Assembly: GCF_013377855.1 (NCBI RefSeq)
Contig: NZ_JABXYJ010000006.1
Coordinates: 226,377 to 290,376, forward strand
Origin: Cognatundibacterium oligocarboniphilum
GTDB taxonomy: Bacteria; Pseudomonadota; Gammaproteobacteria; Burkholderiales; Burkholderiaceae_D
Reading direction: 5' to 3'
DNA: 64,000 nt
Shown here piece by piece: positions 53,437-63,155 of the stretch (position 1 is its first letter; every line of letters starts with the position of its first letter). Under the pieces are notes generated by a model. The model made no database searches. It was given only the letters and a program-made list of their open reading frames with translations, and was not told the DNA's origin. The position numbers and the translations under genes are program-made.

Positions 53437-53910
53437 TTACTCGCCGCGTTGCGGCAGAGCAATACTCCTGATCTGAAAGCGCCCGTCATCGTTAAACAAC
53501 CAGGTTTCGGAGGCGTCCAGCTTGCCGCCGCGTAGCAATTTTGCCTGCGGGACAGGAAACGGTGCGCTGTTGCGCAGACTGGCAAGTGCTGTCTTTTCAG
53601 CAAACTGATCCTTGTTGCTTCTGAGAATTTCCGCTTTAATCAGCCGGCCATCAGCATCAATGGCATATCGGAGCACAATCACTGCGCGCAATAGTGCTTG
53701 CGGCTGCTCGGCGTAAACTTGCTGCTGATGCAATGCGGTGATCTGGCGGGCAATATCGCGTTTGTAGGCATCGATACTGGATGCACTGGAAACTGCGGGG
53801 GAAGCCGGACGGACGGCATTTGCCGGAGGAGCTGGCTGCCGGTCGATGCTGACCGTACTGCAGGCAGTCAGCAACACTGCCGCAATGAACATCCCTGAAC
53901 GTTGATACAT
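53437..53910 (-). CDS. Lipoprotein with a TonB-type C-terminal domain
   Basis: A 157-residue lipoprotein: signal peptide ending LLTACSTVS (lipobox), a short linker, then a domain with YAIDADGRLIKAEILRSN and FAEKTALASLRNSAPFPVP, which matches TonB C-terminal/energy-transducer-like domains. It has no transmembrane anchor of real TonB. Function unknown. It lies between DUF971 and ubiE, where many relatives have no gene. GGCGAGG precedes the ATG. Confidence 0.72.
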   Translation of the reverse strand: MYQRSGMFIAAVLLTACSTVSIDRQPAPPANAVRPASPAVSSASSIDAYKRDIARQITALHQQQVYAEQPQALLRAVIVLRYAIDADGRLIKAEILRSNKDQFAEKTALASLRNSAPFPVPQAKLLRGGKLDASETWLFNDDGRFQIRSIALPQRGE

Positions 53911-54043
53911 AGCGCCTCGCCTGATTGTCTATTGCACTAGGGTTCAGCTTACTTCAGCCAGAGTGAGGCATCATTTTTTTATCGTAAGCAAACGTAAAAA
54001 CTGTCTCCGTCAATTTTGCGGTGATAGTCTTACCCCCTGGCCA

Positions 54044-54463
54044 TCAATGATGATGGCCGCAGGTGCCTCCGGACTTAACGGCCATCGGTGCATCGCGACC
54101 GCTGTCGCCGGGATAACCGGCTGCCTGTAATCGGCCCAGATAATCCTGCCATAGCTCCGACTGATTTTCACCGAGCCAGTACAGATATTCCCAGGTAAAA
54201 ATACCCGAACTGTGCTGATCGTCGAAGATCGGCTTGATCGCATAATTGCCGACAGGCTCGATACCGCTCAAACCAACGGCGCGTTTTCCGGTCTGCAGCA
54301 CCTCCTGGCCAGAACCATGACCACGGACTTCGGCAGAAGGGGAATACACCCGCAGCAATTCAAACGGCAATGAAAACGCCTTGCCATCGTCAAAACTGAT
54401 GTCCAGTACACGCGACTGGGTACGGGCATTCAATGCCACGGGTTGAGGTTTCGCATTACTCAT
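54044..54463 (-). CDS. DUF971 family protein
   Basis: A 139-residue protein with SRVLDISFDDGKAFSLPFELLRVYSPSAEVRGHG (parts LDISFDDGKAF, LPFELLRVYSPSAE) and GNYAIKPIFDDQHSSGIFTWEYLY (parts NYAIKPIFDD, SSGIFTWEYL), the DUF971/gamma-butyrobetaine-hydroxylase N-terminal-like domain. It ends GGTCGHHH, a possible metal-binding tail. The function is unknown. Its ATG overlaps the HIT gene stop by four bases. Confidence 0.85.
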   Translation of the reverse strand: MSNAKPQPVALNARTQSRVLDISFDDGKAFSLPFELLRVYSPSAEVRGHGSGQEVLQTGKRAVGLSGIEPVGNYAIKPIFDDQHSSGIFTWEYLYWLGENQSELWQDYLGRLQAAGYPGDSGRDAPMAVKSGGTCGHHH

Positions 54464-54894
54464 AACAAATCCGTCAGACTGGAAGAAATCGTTTCACGCA
54501 GTCGTGGCAGTAATGTCCTGCGTGCCTGTAACCCGGCTGCATCCACATTATCCGTCCGGGCTGCAGCCCAGACCGGATGCGGGAAATGCGCGTCGCTGAC
54601 ATAGCGTGGAATCACATGCCAGTGCAGATGCGGCACCATATTGCCGAAACTGGCGAGATTGATTTTGTGTGGCTGCAACACTTCCCGCTGTGCAGTTTCC
54701 ACCTGCCAGACAACCTGCATCAGGATAGCCTTGTCCGCATCACTTAAATCTGTCATCTCTTTTACATGCGCATTCCAGATTACCCGGCAAAATCCCGGAT
54801 AATCCGGATCATCGACCAAAACCACACGCCACTGCGGGGAAGCGATGATGACGTCGCCAAGGTTAGCGACACACAGCTCACATGGCAGACTCAT
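54460..54894 (-). CDS. HIT-family hydrolase
   Basis: A 144-residue protein with the HIT motif [10 protein letters not shown] (histidine triad variant H-x-H-x-H). It begins [16 protein letters not shown] proteins hydrolyse nucleoside phosphoramidates or dinucleotides. It overlaps the FAD-oxidoreductase gene stop (54891-54894) and the DUF971 gene by four bases each, so all three are translationally coupled. Confidence 0.87.
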   Translation of the reverse strand: MSLPCELCVANLGDVIIASPQWRVVLVDDPDYPGFCRVIWNAHVKEMTDLSDADKAILMQVVWQVETAQREVLQPHKINLASFGNMVPHLHWHVIPRYVSDAHFPHPVWAAARTDNVDAAGLQARRTLLPRLRETISSSLTDLL

Positions 54895-57800
54895 ACCAGT
54901 ACCCGTTCAATACCGCCCTGATTGGCTTTGGCGACATATTCCGGCAGCCAGTTTTCACCCAGTAAATGACGCGCCATTTCAATCACGATGTAATCGGCTG
55001 TCGTATCGCTGTCTTCATTATAACGTGACAATCCCTGCAGACAGGACGGGCATGAGGTGAGGATTTTGACATCACCGGTAAAGCCGTCGGCACGTAGCTT
55101 GTCAGCACTCTTCTTCATCTCGATTTCTTTCCGGAAGCGCACCTGGGTGGAAATATCTGGGCGGCTGACCGCCAGCGTACCGGATTCACCGCAGCAACGT
55201 TCGTTTTTCTCGATTTTCTGCTGATCATTGACACCGGTAATCAGCGCATTCACCGTTTTCAGCGGGTCCTGGATTTTCATCGGTGTATGGCAAGGATCGT
55301 GGTACATGTAACGGGTTCCTGTCACGCCTTCCAGTTTCACATTTTTTTCCATCAGATATTCATGGATATCGATGATGCGGCAACCAGGGAAAATCTTATC
55401 GAATTCATAGGTCGCCAGCTGATCGTAACAGGTACCGCAGGACACCACGACGGTTTTGATATCCAGATAATTGAGCGTATTGGCGACGCGATGGAACAGC
55501 ACACGGTTATCGGTCATCATTTTTTCGGCTTTGTCGTACTGCCCGTTGCCGCGCTGAGGGTAGCCGCAGCACAGATAGCCGGGCGGCAGCACGGTCTGCA
55601 CGCCGACATGCCACAGCATCGCTTGCGTCGCCAGCCCAACCTGAGAGAACAGACGTTCGGAACCGCAACCGGGGAAGTAGAACACCGCTTCGGTATCGGC
55701 AGTCGTGGCTTGCGGATTACGAATAATCGGGACGATCTTGTCATCCTCGATATCGAGCAGCGCGCGCGCAGTTTTCTTCGGCAGATTACCCGGCATCTTC
55801 TTGTTGATGAAGTGGATCACCTGCTCTTTGACCGGCGCCTTGCCGACCGTCGCCGGCGGCGCTTTGGTCTGTTTTTTCGCAAATTTTTTCAGGATGTCGT
55901 TACCGAGTCGCTGGGCTTTGTAACCCCAGCCGATCATCACCTGGCGTGTCGCGTTAATCGTCGCCGGATCGGTCGCATTCAGGAAGAACATGGATGCCGC
56001 CGTGCCGGGGTTGAATTTCTTCTGCCCCATCTTGCGCAGCAGATTGCGCATATTCATCGACACATCACCGAAGTCGATATCGACCGGGCAAGGATTCACG
56101 CATTTATGGCATACCGTGCAGTGATCAGCGACATCGGAAAATTCATCCCAGTGCTTGATCGACACGCCGCGACGGGTCTGCTCTTCATACAGGAAAGCCT
56201 CGACCAGTAGCGAGGTCGCGAGAATTTTATTGCGCGGCGAATACAGCAGATTGGCACGCGGCACATGGGTTGCACACACCGGTTTGCACTTACCGCAGCG
56301 TAGACAATCCTTGACGCTGTTGGCAATCGCGCCGATATCGCTTTGCTGCATGATCAGCGATTCATGCCCCATCAGGCCAAACGATGGCGTATAGGCATTG
56401 CGCAGATCGGCGGCGAATTCCGGCAGGTTCAGCAGCTTACCTTTATTGAAGCGCCCTTCGGGATCAATGCGCTGCTTGTACGAACGGAAATCCCTGATTT
56501 CATCTTCGGTCAGAAACTCCAGCTTGGTTATGCCGATGCCGTGTTCACCGGAGATCACGCCGTTCAGCGAACGCGCCAGCACCATGATGCGGGCGACTGC
56601 ATGATGCGCGACCTGCAGCATCGCGTAATCGTCGGAATTCACCGGCAGATTGGTATGCACATTGCCATCGCCTGCATGCATGTGCAGAGCGACGAATACG
56701 CGGCTACGCAACACTTTTTTATGCAATGCAACACATTCATCGAGAATCAGCCGGAATGCTGAACCACTGAATATCTGGCGTAAAGGTGCGCGCAATTCGG
56801 CTTTCCAAGAAACCCGCACAGTCCGGTCCTGCACGATGGAAAACAGCGTGACATCCGATTGCGACTGCAGGCGTGCAGACAACGTCTCAGTCATCCGCTC
56901 CAGGCCGAGCGCCTGCAAATCCGGCAGGGCATCGCTCAGACGGGCATCCAGATGCGTCAGCAGATATGTCCAGCGTGCGCGGGTTTGCTGCAACAGGGTT
57001 TCTGTCTGATTCACGCGGTCTTCCAGCAATTCTGCGGCAGAAATATCGTCCCCGTCCGCATCTTCGCTTTTTCCCAAAGGCAGATTGCCGCTTGCAAAAA
57101 AAGTCATCAGCTGATCGAGCAACGCCAGCTTGTTCTTTATCGATAATTCGATGTTGATACGCTCGATGCCATCGGTGTATTCGCCCATCCGGTTAAGCGG
57201 AATCACCACGTCTTCGTTGATTTTGAACGCATTCGTATGTTTGGAAATGGCGGCGGTTTTCGCACGATCGAGCCAGAATTTTTTGCGCGCTTCCGGGCTG
57301 ACGGCGACGAAACCTTCACCAACCCGGGTATTGGCGATCCGTATGACTTCCGATGCCGCCTGCGCCACCGCGTTGTCATCGTCGCCGACGATGTCACCGA
57401 ACAGGGCCATCTTCGGCAGTACACCACGTTTCGATTTGGTGGTGTAGCCGACAGCACGCAGGTAGCGCTCATCCAGATGTTCCAGGCCCGCGAGAATAGC
57501 GCCGCCTTTTTTTGTCTCAGCGTCGAGATAATCCTTGATCTCGACGATGCTTGGAATCGCATCACGCGCCTGACCGAAAAATTCCAGGCAAACGGTGCGG
57601 GCGTATTTCGGCATCTTGTGCAGGATCCAGCGTGCCGAAGTAATCAGGCCATCGCAGCCTTCTTTCTGCACGCCTGGCAAACCGGCCAGGAATTTATCGG
57701 TGACGTCCTTGCCCAATCCTTCCTTGCGGAAAACTCGTCCTTTGATATCAAGCTGCTCGGTCTTAAACGGTTTTTTCTCGCCGGGATGGGTCCATTCGAG

Positions 57801-58868
57801 TCTGAATTTGGCAACTTCGACATCATGAATCTTGCCGAGATTATGCTCAAGGCGGGTGACTTCCAGCCAGTCGCCGTTCGGATCAACCATTTTCCACGAT
57901 GCCAGGTTGTCGAGCGCAGTGCCCCACAGGACGGCTTTTTTACCGCCCGCATTCATCGCAACATTGCCGCCGACACAGGAAGCTTCGGCCGAGGTCGGAT
58001 CAACCGCAAACACAAAACCGGCTTTTTCGGCCGCATCGGAAACCCGTTTGGTCACCACACCGGCGCCGGAATAAATCGTCGCGTAATCGCGCTCCACGCC
58101 CGGCAGGCGGGTCATTTCGACTTCGCCCAGGGTTTCCAGTTTTTCGGTATTGATCACGGCCGACAAAGGTGTCAATGGAATCGCACCGCCGGTGTAGCCG
58201 GTGCCACCGCCGCGCGGGATGATGGTCAGGCCGAGTTCGATACAGGTTTTTACCAGCCCCGCCATTTCATCTTCGGTGTCCGGCGTCAATACGACGAACG
58301 GATATTCGACGCGCCAGTCGGTCGCATCAGTGACGTGCGAGACGCGGGACAGGCCGTCAAATTTGATATTGTCTTTGGCGGTATAGCGCGCCAGCAGCTT
58401 GCTGGCTTTTTTGCGCAGATCATAGGTTGCACGGAATTCCCTGGAAAAATCAGAAACCGCCTGACGCGCCGCCTGCACCAGCGTTTCCACGCTGTTGCTG
58501 CGTTCGGCATCGTCGTCATTCTGCGTGTTCAGACGGCGTTTTTCAACTTCCGCCAGACGGTGATTCAGGGCGTCGATCAGATCCTGACGACGCTTCGGAT
58601 TATCGAGCATGTCGTCCTGCAAATACGGATTGCGGCGCACCACCCAGATATCGCCCAGGACTTCATACAGCATGCGGGCAGAACGACCAGTCTGGCGTTT
58701 GCCGCGCAGCTGGTCGAGCAGCTTCCAGGCGTCTTCACCCAGCAAACGGATCACAATCTCGCGGTCGGAAAAAGAGGTGTAGTTATAAGGAATTTCCCGG
58801 ACACGGGTTGGCGCAGCGCCGGCTGGCGAATCTGCATGTAATGCGGCTATCTGGACTGGAGCGTTCAT
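54891..58868 (-). CDS. Large fused FAD-linked oxidase/Fe-S/CCG oxidoreductase with DUF3683 domain
   Basis: A 1,325-residue cytoplasmic protein. Residues about 24-110 match the DUF3683 domain. An FAD-binding (PCMH-type) domain follows with [16 protein letters not shown] at about 218-232, then an FAD-oxidase C-terminal domain with [13 protein letters not shown] and GEHGIGITK. Two 4Fe-4S motifs lie at about 853 and 918 ([23 protein letters not shown]). Two CCG domains end the protein ([17 protein letters not shown] at about 1067-1110; [17 protein letters not shown] at about 1190-1250). It combines GlcD- and GlcF-like parts in one chain, and probably oxidises a 2-hydroxy acid such as lactate or glycolate, passing electrons to a quinone. 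Substrate uncertain. Confidence 0.88.
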   Translation of the reverse strand: MNAPVQIAALHADSPAGAAPTRVREIPYNYTSFSDREIVIRLLGEDAWKLLDQLRGKRQTGRSARMLYEVLGDIWVVRRNPYLQDDMLDNPKRRQDLIDALNHRLAEVEKRRLNTQNDDDAERSNSVETLVQAARQAVSDFSREFRATYDLRKKASKLLARYTAKDNIKFDGLSRVSHVTDATDWRVEYPFVVLTPDTEDEMAGLVKTCIELGLTIIPRGGGTGYTGGAIPLTPLSAVINTEKLETLGEVEMTRLPGVERDYATIYSGAGVVTKRVSDAAEKAGFVFAVDPTSAEASCVGGNVAMNAGGKKAVLWGTALDNLASWKMVDPNGDWLEVTRLEHNLGKIHDVEVAKFRLEWTHPGEKKPFKTEQLDIKGRVFRKEGLGKDVTDKFLAGLPGVQKEGCDGLITSARWILHKMPKYARTVCLEFFGQARDAIPSIVEIKDYLDAETKKGGAILAGLEHLDERYLRAVGYTTKSKRGVLPKMALFGDIVGDDDNAVAQAASEVIRIANTRVGEGFVAVSPEARKKFWLDRAKTAAISKHTNAFKINEDVVIPLNRMGEYTDGIERINIELSIKNKLALLDQLMTFFASGNLPLGKSEDADGDDISAAELLEDRVNQTETLLQQTRARWTYLLTHLDARLSDALPDLQALGLERMTETLSARLQSQSDVTLFSIVQDRTVRVSWKAELRAPLRQIFSGSAFRLILDECVALHKKVLRSRVFVALHMHAGDGNVHTNLPVNSDDYAMLQVAHHAVARIMVLARSLNGVISGEHGIGITKLEFLTEDEIRDFRSYKQRIDPEGRFNKGKLLNLPEFAADLRNAYTPSFGLMGHESLIMQQSDIGAIANSVKDCLRCGKCKPVCATHVPRANLLYSPRNKILATSLLVEAFLYEEQTRRGVSIKHWDEFSDVADHCTVCHKCVNPCPVDIDFGDVSMNMRNLLRKMGQKKFNPGTAASMFFLNATDPATINATRQVMIGWGYKAQRLGNDILKKFAKKQTKAPPATVGKAPVKEQVIHFINKKMPGNLPKKTARALLDIEDDKIVPIIRNPQATTADTEAVFYFPGCGSERLFSQVGLATQAMLWHVGVQTVLPPGYLCCGYPQRGNGQYDKAEKMMTDNRVLFHRVANTLNYLDIKTVVVSCGTCYDQLATYEFDKIFPGCRIIDIHEYLMEKNVKLEGVTGTRYMYHDPCHTPMKIQDPLKTVNALITGVNDQQKIEKNERCCGESGTLAVSRPDISTQVRFRKEIEMKKSADKLRADGFTGDVKILTSCPSCLQGLSRYNEDSDTTADYIVIEMARHLLGENWLPEYVAKANQGGIERVLV

Positions 58869-59415
58869 CAGAGGGTGGTTAGACGGATTTTTAAAGGTTC
58901 ATTCTAGCTTATTGCGCTGCACCACGCGGCAACAGCCTTGAAGTTTGTACGGCAATACATGGCACTTCTTGCAATTTCCCAAACAGAATTTGGTGAAAAT
59001 CGCATTTTTTTTCGAAAACCGGCTTATCTTTACAAGATTACACCAACTGACACCGAAGAAACACTCTGCAGATATGTTGGCTTTTTTTAACAGGATTGAT
59101 GAATCTTCATACGCGAAACCAGCTTAGAACAAAATAGAAAAAAGATGAGTCAAAATTTGGGAGGACTCTAGGCGCTCAGGACAGGCGCTTCCAGCAGTTT
59201 CGGCATTGATTACTCTCATCTGCTTACTGAACGGGACTACCATCTGCTGATGTCGGCACGGCTGACAGAGACTATACAGATACTGGCGCTGCCGTCGGAC
59301 TGGATGTACTTTTTGCAGAAAAATCCAGCGTTCTGCCCGGATGGATGAATCAGTTGACGGTATTTCTGTTCCGTTTTTTACCCCGACACTGGCAAAGCAA
59401 GATCGGCGGCAAAGC
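58869..59415. other. Intergenic region; possible protein-gene remnant at 59199-59348
   Basis: About 550 bases. The right-hand promoter side of the oxidoreductase gene (TAGAAT on minus at 58901-58906) is the only likely signal near 58869. In the plus strand 59199-59348 encodes a protein-like frame (FGIDYSHLLTERDYHLLMSARL and then ALPSDWMYFLQKNP) with no start codon in frame before a stop; it may be a gene remnant, but no family is recognised. An upstream short AT-rich ORF (58945) is probably chance. Confidence 0.3.
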
Positions 59416-59465
59416 CATTCAGTGTGAAAAAAAGCGCCCGCAGGCGCTTTTTTTCACACTGAATG
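59416..59465. terminator. Exceptionally long perfect hairpin terminator
   Basis: A 23-bp perfect stem: CATTCAGTGTGAAAAAAAGC plus GCC, loop CGCA, and its complement. The inner part GCGCC-CGCA-GGCGC with A7 and T7 is the terminator; the outer CATTCAGTGTG arm extends it. It ends the HAD phosphatase gene on the minus strand and could work on plus as well. Confidence 0.85.
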
Positions 59466-59473
59466 CGCTGTTA

Positions 59474-60760
59474 TCAGCCCAGCAGCGTCGGTGCTGTTTT
59501 ACCGTATTTCAGTGTCGTTTCCACCGGCAGCCAGTTACCTGTCGATTCCTGGCGCCCTTGCAGCACAAAACGTGGATGCGGGTTCTGGATAGCCTCGGCA
59601 GCAGCTTTGGACAATTCGCCGATCTTGCCTTTCTTCAGACGGTTCACAATCAGACCAACTTCGGTTTCCTTGAAATCGCGCAGCATGTCATAGTCACCGT
59701 CGCTGTCACCGGCGACAAATACCGGACCATAACCTTTTTTCGCGACCAACTCCTTGCGGATAACTTCAGATTTTCCCGGGCCCCAGTTCAGCGGCCAGTT
59801 TTTGCGGTAAGCATTTTTAAACTTTTCACCATCCTGTTCCAGACGCAGGCCCAGCACGTTTTCGCGCTTGACGTGATAACCATATTTAGGGTTGGTGGCG
59901 AATACAGCAACTACGTCTTCCAGTGAAGCCGTGCTGACATACACATCAAAACCATTGTTGCGGAAGGTGTCCATCAGTGTCGCAATTTCAGTGCACAGGC
60001 GAATGCCGTGGAAGTGCGCGGTCGTGATCACACCAGCCTTGCCCGGTAAGCCGGCTGGGCTGGTGTATTTGGTTTTGGTCAGTCCCATGCCCAGATTGGC
60101 ATCGTTGGATGCTTCCGCGAGCTGGCTGACTTCACTGACCGTCATGTTAGCGAAGAAGTAAATCACCCATGGATAACCCACATTCACGCCATGTGTGTCG
60201 TTGACCGCTTCGTACAGGAAATACAGCTTGGCACGGAAATCCTGAAACTGCTCGGTTGCAGTGATTTCTTCCAGGCTGCGACTGCCGGCGAGTCCTTTGT
60301 AATTGGCGTGCAGGAATGCATAGTCGCTATCCAGATCAGCACAGATACTTTCCAGATCAACAACTTTGCCTGTCGAATTTTTGTAGTCGGGTGCAAAATT
60401 TCCTGCAGGTACATTCTGACGGATAATCGCTGAAAATTCAGCGGGTGTCAGTTTGAACGCCAGCTGGTTGATCTGATACATCAGCAAAGCTTCTTCGCAG
60501 TCATTCATGATGCTGGTGTTATCCCAGTCGAAGACGGCATAAGGACGGCGCTTGGCGTTATAAGACTTGCTGGCTTGTCCGTGGCGGGCAATCAGTTCTG
60601 CCACCAGTTGACGGTTACGCGGTGACCACTTGGCGGCATCCAGCATCACAGCCGGCGCTGCAGCAGGCTTGGCGAGCGCTGGCAATGCCAGTGCGCTGCC
60701 GGCTGCGGTGACAAGCATTCCCTGAAGAAATCCACGGCGTGGGGTATTGTTTTTTTGCAT
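59474..60760 (-). CDS. Tat-exported HAD-superfamily phosphatase, phosphorylcholine phosphatase-like
   Basis: A 428-residue protein. The N-terminus MQKNNTPRRGFLQGMLV, followed by a hydrophobic core and ALALPALA, is a twin-arginine signal. Motif I is VFDWDNTSIMND, motif II the STAS of VYVSTASLED, and motif III is AGDSDGDYDM. This DxDNT, SxA and GDSxxD set fits the bacterial phosphorylcholine phosphatase (PchP) group; substrate not proved. AGAGGA seven bases before the ATG at 60760 fixes the start; a longer form from 60838 would hide the RR motif. Confidence 0.68.
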   Translation of the reverse strand: MQKNNTPRRGFLQGMLVTAAGSALALPALAKPAAAPAVMLDAAKWSPRNRQLVAELIARHGQASKSYNAKRRPYAVFDWDNTSIMNDCEEALLMYQINQLAFKLTPAEFSAIIRQNVPAGNFAPDYKNSTGKVVDLESICADLDSDYAFLHANYKGLAGSRSLEEITATEQFQDFRAKLYFLYEAVNDTHGVNVGYPWVIYFFANMTVSEVSQLAEASNDANLGMGLTKTKYTSPAGLPGKAGVITTAHFHGIRLCTEIATLMDTFRNNGFDVYVSTASLEDVVAVFATNPKYGYHVKRENVLGLRLEQDGEKFKNAYRKNWPLNWGPGKSEVIRKELVAKKGYGPVFVAGDSDGDYDMLRDFKETEVGLIVNRLKKGKIGELSKAAAEAIQNPHPRFVLQGRQESTGNWLPVETTLKYGKTAPTLLG

Positions 60761-61019
60761 TTTCATATCCTCTGCTGGCGAAAAATCAATGCCGGGAGAT
60801 GGTGTGCAGTCTGCCGGCATTACCTGTTTTTTCTGCATTTAACCGGATTGAGCGGATTGAGGCATCTCACCGGCAATACCTGGGGAGGCGCCACTGACGC
60901 AGGTTAAAGCAGCTTCCGGCGGAGTATAAAGAGCAATTGCTACAGGATGACGACAACATTGTGCCGTGATAACCGCCACAGGTCGGTGCGCAGGCAACCA
61001 ACGCGTAGTTTCCCGGAGA

Positions 61020-61511
61020 TCAGGCCAGCCATTCGGCAATCCGGTGCCAGAAGCCATCCGGTAGCTTCAGTAACAACAGACTGATGGTCAGATAGCGCAG
61101 GAATTTTCCCACTGCCATGTAATACACGCTGTGCCAGAACGGCAGCTTCAGCCAGCCAGCCAGTGTGCAGATCGGATCGCCGATGACTGGCAGCCACGAC
61201 AGCAGCATGGTTTTGGCGCCGAAGCGCTCCAGCCAGTGAAACCAGAAAGTGCGGCGTTCGCGCTGAAATGCGCGCTGTGCCGCGTAACCCATCAGATAAT
61301 CAACCACGCCACCCAACGTGTTGCCAATGGTCGCCACCACCAGCACCGGCCAGAACAGATGAGGGTTTGCTTTGATGACAGCAAATACGGCAGGCTCAGA
61401 GCCCATCGGTATCAGCGTGGCAGAGATAAAACTGATCAGGAAAACGGACGTCAGGCCAATTTCCGGCACTGCCAGTACGCTCAGCAGCCAATGCACTCCG
61501 GCTTCTATCAT
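61020..61511 (-). CDS. YqaA-family (SNARE-associated/DedA-like) membrane protein
   Basis: A 163-residue membrane protein with four or five hydrophobic segments. SATLIPMGSEP and GNTLGGVVDYLMG are conserved in the YqaA branch of the DedA-related family. The role is unknown (DedA proteins act in lipid transport). It is transcribed away from ilvA, 93 bp between the two starts. Confidence 0.85.
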   Translation of the reverse strand: MIEAGVHWLLSVLAVPEIGLTSVFLISFISATLIPMGSEPAVFAVIKANPHLFWPVLVVATIGNTLGGVVDYLMGYAAQRAFQRERRTFWFHWLERFGAKTMLLSWLPVIGDPICTLAGWLKLPFWHSVYYMAVGKFLRYLTISLLLLKLPDGFWHRIAEWLA

Positions 61512-61604
61512 GGGTGTTCAGGGTCGAAAGAAAGGGCATCCATTATAATAGGGTGGCTTTTGCGTCACGGCGTTATCCTATTTTTTAACCAACTTCCGAA
61601 GCTT

Positions 61605-63140
61605 ATGAGCACCGATTATCTGAAAAAAATCCTGACCGCGCGCGTCTATGATGTCGCATTTGAAACACCGCTGGAACATGCCTCCAGCCTGTCGGCACGG
61701 ATGGATAATCGAATTATGTTCAAACGCGAAGACATGCAGAGTGTCTTCAGTTTCAAGATTCGGGGTGCTTATAACAAGATCGCCCATCTGTCGCCGGCAC
61801 AGCTCAAACGCGGCGTGATCTGCGCTTCGGCTGGCAACCATGCGCAGGGCGTGGCCCTCAGTGCGCGCCGGGTCGGCTGCAAAGCCGTGATCGTGATGCC
61901 AACCACCACGCCACCGGTCAAAATTGATGCCGTCAGAGCGCATGGCGGCGAGCACGTGGAAATCGTGCTGCACGGCGAATCCTATTCCGACGCCGCAGGA
62001 TATGCGAGCGAGCTGGAGAAAAAACGCAAACTGACTTTCGTGCATCCGTTTGACGATCCTGACGTCATTGCCGGACAAGGCACGGTCGGCATGGAAATCC
62101 TGCGCCAGCATTCCGCTCCGATCCACGCTATTTTTGTCGCGATTGGCGGCGGCGGCCTGATTTCCGGCGTTGCGGCTTATGTCAAAGCGATCCGCCCGGA
62201 AATCAGGATCATCGGCGTCCAGACCACGGATTCCGATGCGATGGCGCGCAGCCTGAAAGCGGGGAAACGTGTAGCGCTTGCCGATGTCGGCTTGTTTTCC
62301 GACGGGACTGCGGTCAAGCTGGTCGGCGAAGAAACCTTCCGCCTGACCAAAATGTATGTCGATGAAATCATCACCGTCGATACCGATGCCGTATGCGCAG
62401 CGATCAAGGATGTGTTCCAGGATACCCGCAGCATCCTGGAGCCGGCAGGCGCACTCGCGGTAGCCGGTTGTAAAGCCTATATCGAACGGGCCAAAGCAGA
62501 TAAAAAACCGTTGAAAAACGAAACCCTGATGACCATCGCCTGCGGTGCCAACATGAATTTTGACCGCCTGCGCTTTGTGGCAGAACGTGCCGAAGTCGGT
62601 GAGGCTCGCGAAGCCGTGTTTGCCGTCACTATTCCCGAAGAACGCGGCAGCTTCCGCCGTTTCTGCGAACTGGTGGGTGCGCGTAATGTGACGGAATTTA
62701 ACTATCGCATCAGTGATGAAAAGTCAGCCCATATTTTTGTCGGTATTCAGGTACATGACCGGACTGAATCCGGAAAAATTGCCAAAAATTTTGAGAAGCA
62801 TGGTTTTCCGACCCTGGATCTGACGCATGACGAGCTGGCCAAACTACATATCCGTCATCTGGTTGGCGGCAAAAGTGCATTGGCAGAAAATGAATTGCTG
62901 TATCGCTTTGAGTTTCCGGAACGTCCGGGCGCGCTGATGCGCTTCTTAAACAGCATGGCGCCGAACTGGAATATCAGTCTGTTCCACTATCGTAATCACG
63001 GCGCTGATTACGGCAGAACTTTAGTCGGTTTACAGGTTCCAAAGAAAGAAATGAAAGCATTCCGCGAGTTTTTATCCACTCTTGGTTACCGCTACTGGGA
63101 CGAAAGTAAAAACCCTGTTTATCAATTATTTTTAGGCTGA
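61605..63140 (+). CDS. ilvA: Threonine ammonia-lyase, biosynthetic
   Basis: A 511-residue PLP enzyme. Lys51 in SFKIRGAYN binds PLP; ASAGNHAQGVALSA and IFVAIGGGGLISGVAAY are the phosphate-binding and catalytic-loop segments. The C-terminal 170 residues hold two ACT-like domains (AVFAVTIPEERGSFRRFCEL and RFEFPERPGALMRFLNSM), as in isoleucine-regulated enzymes. It deaminates threonine to 2-oxobutyrate for isoleucine. The ATG at 61605 is chosen; a longer open frame upstream would overlap the YqaA gene. Confidence 0.95.
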   Translation: MSTDYLKKILTARVYDVAFETPLEHASSLSARMDNRIMFKREDMQSVFSFKIRGAYNKIAHLSPAQLKRGVICASAGNHAQGVALSARRVGCKAVIVMPTTTPPVKIDAVRAHGGEHVEIVLHGESYSDAAGYASELEKKRKLTFVHPFDDPDVIAGQGTVGMEILRQHSAPIHAIFVAIGGGGLISGVAAYVKAIRPEIRIIGVQTTDSDAMARSLKAGKRVALADVGLFSDGTAVKLVGEETFRLTKMYVDEIITVDTDAVCAAIKDVFQDTRSILEPAGALAVAGCKAYIERAKADKKPLKNETLMTIACGANMNFDRLRFVAERAEVGEAREAVFAVTIPEERGSFRRFCELVGARNVTEFNYRISDEKSAHIFVGIQVHDRTESGKIAKNFEKHGFPTLDLTHDELAKLHIRHLVGGKSALAENELLYRFEFPERPGALMRFLNSMAPNWNISLFHYRNHGADYGRTLVGLQVPKKEMKAFREFLSTLGYRYWDESKNPVYQLFLG

Positions 63141-63155
63141 TCAGCTTTTTGAGCA

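Noticed and set aside
57237-58841. Plus-strand 534-codon frame opposite the FAD oxidoreductase gene
   Set aside because: Antisense shadow; the minus strand carries the recognised domains.
61131-61604. In-frame extension of ilvA upstream of 61605
   Set aside because: It would overlap the whole YqaA gene on the other strand and lacks family similarity; the usual IlvA N-terminus begins at 61605.
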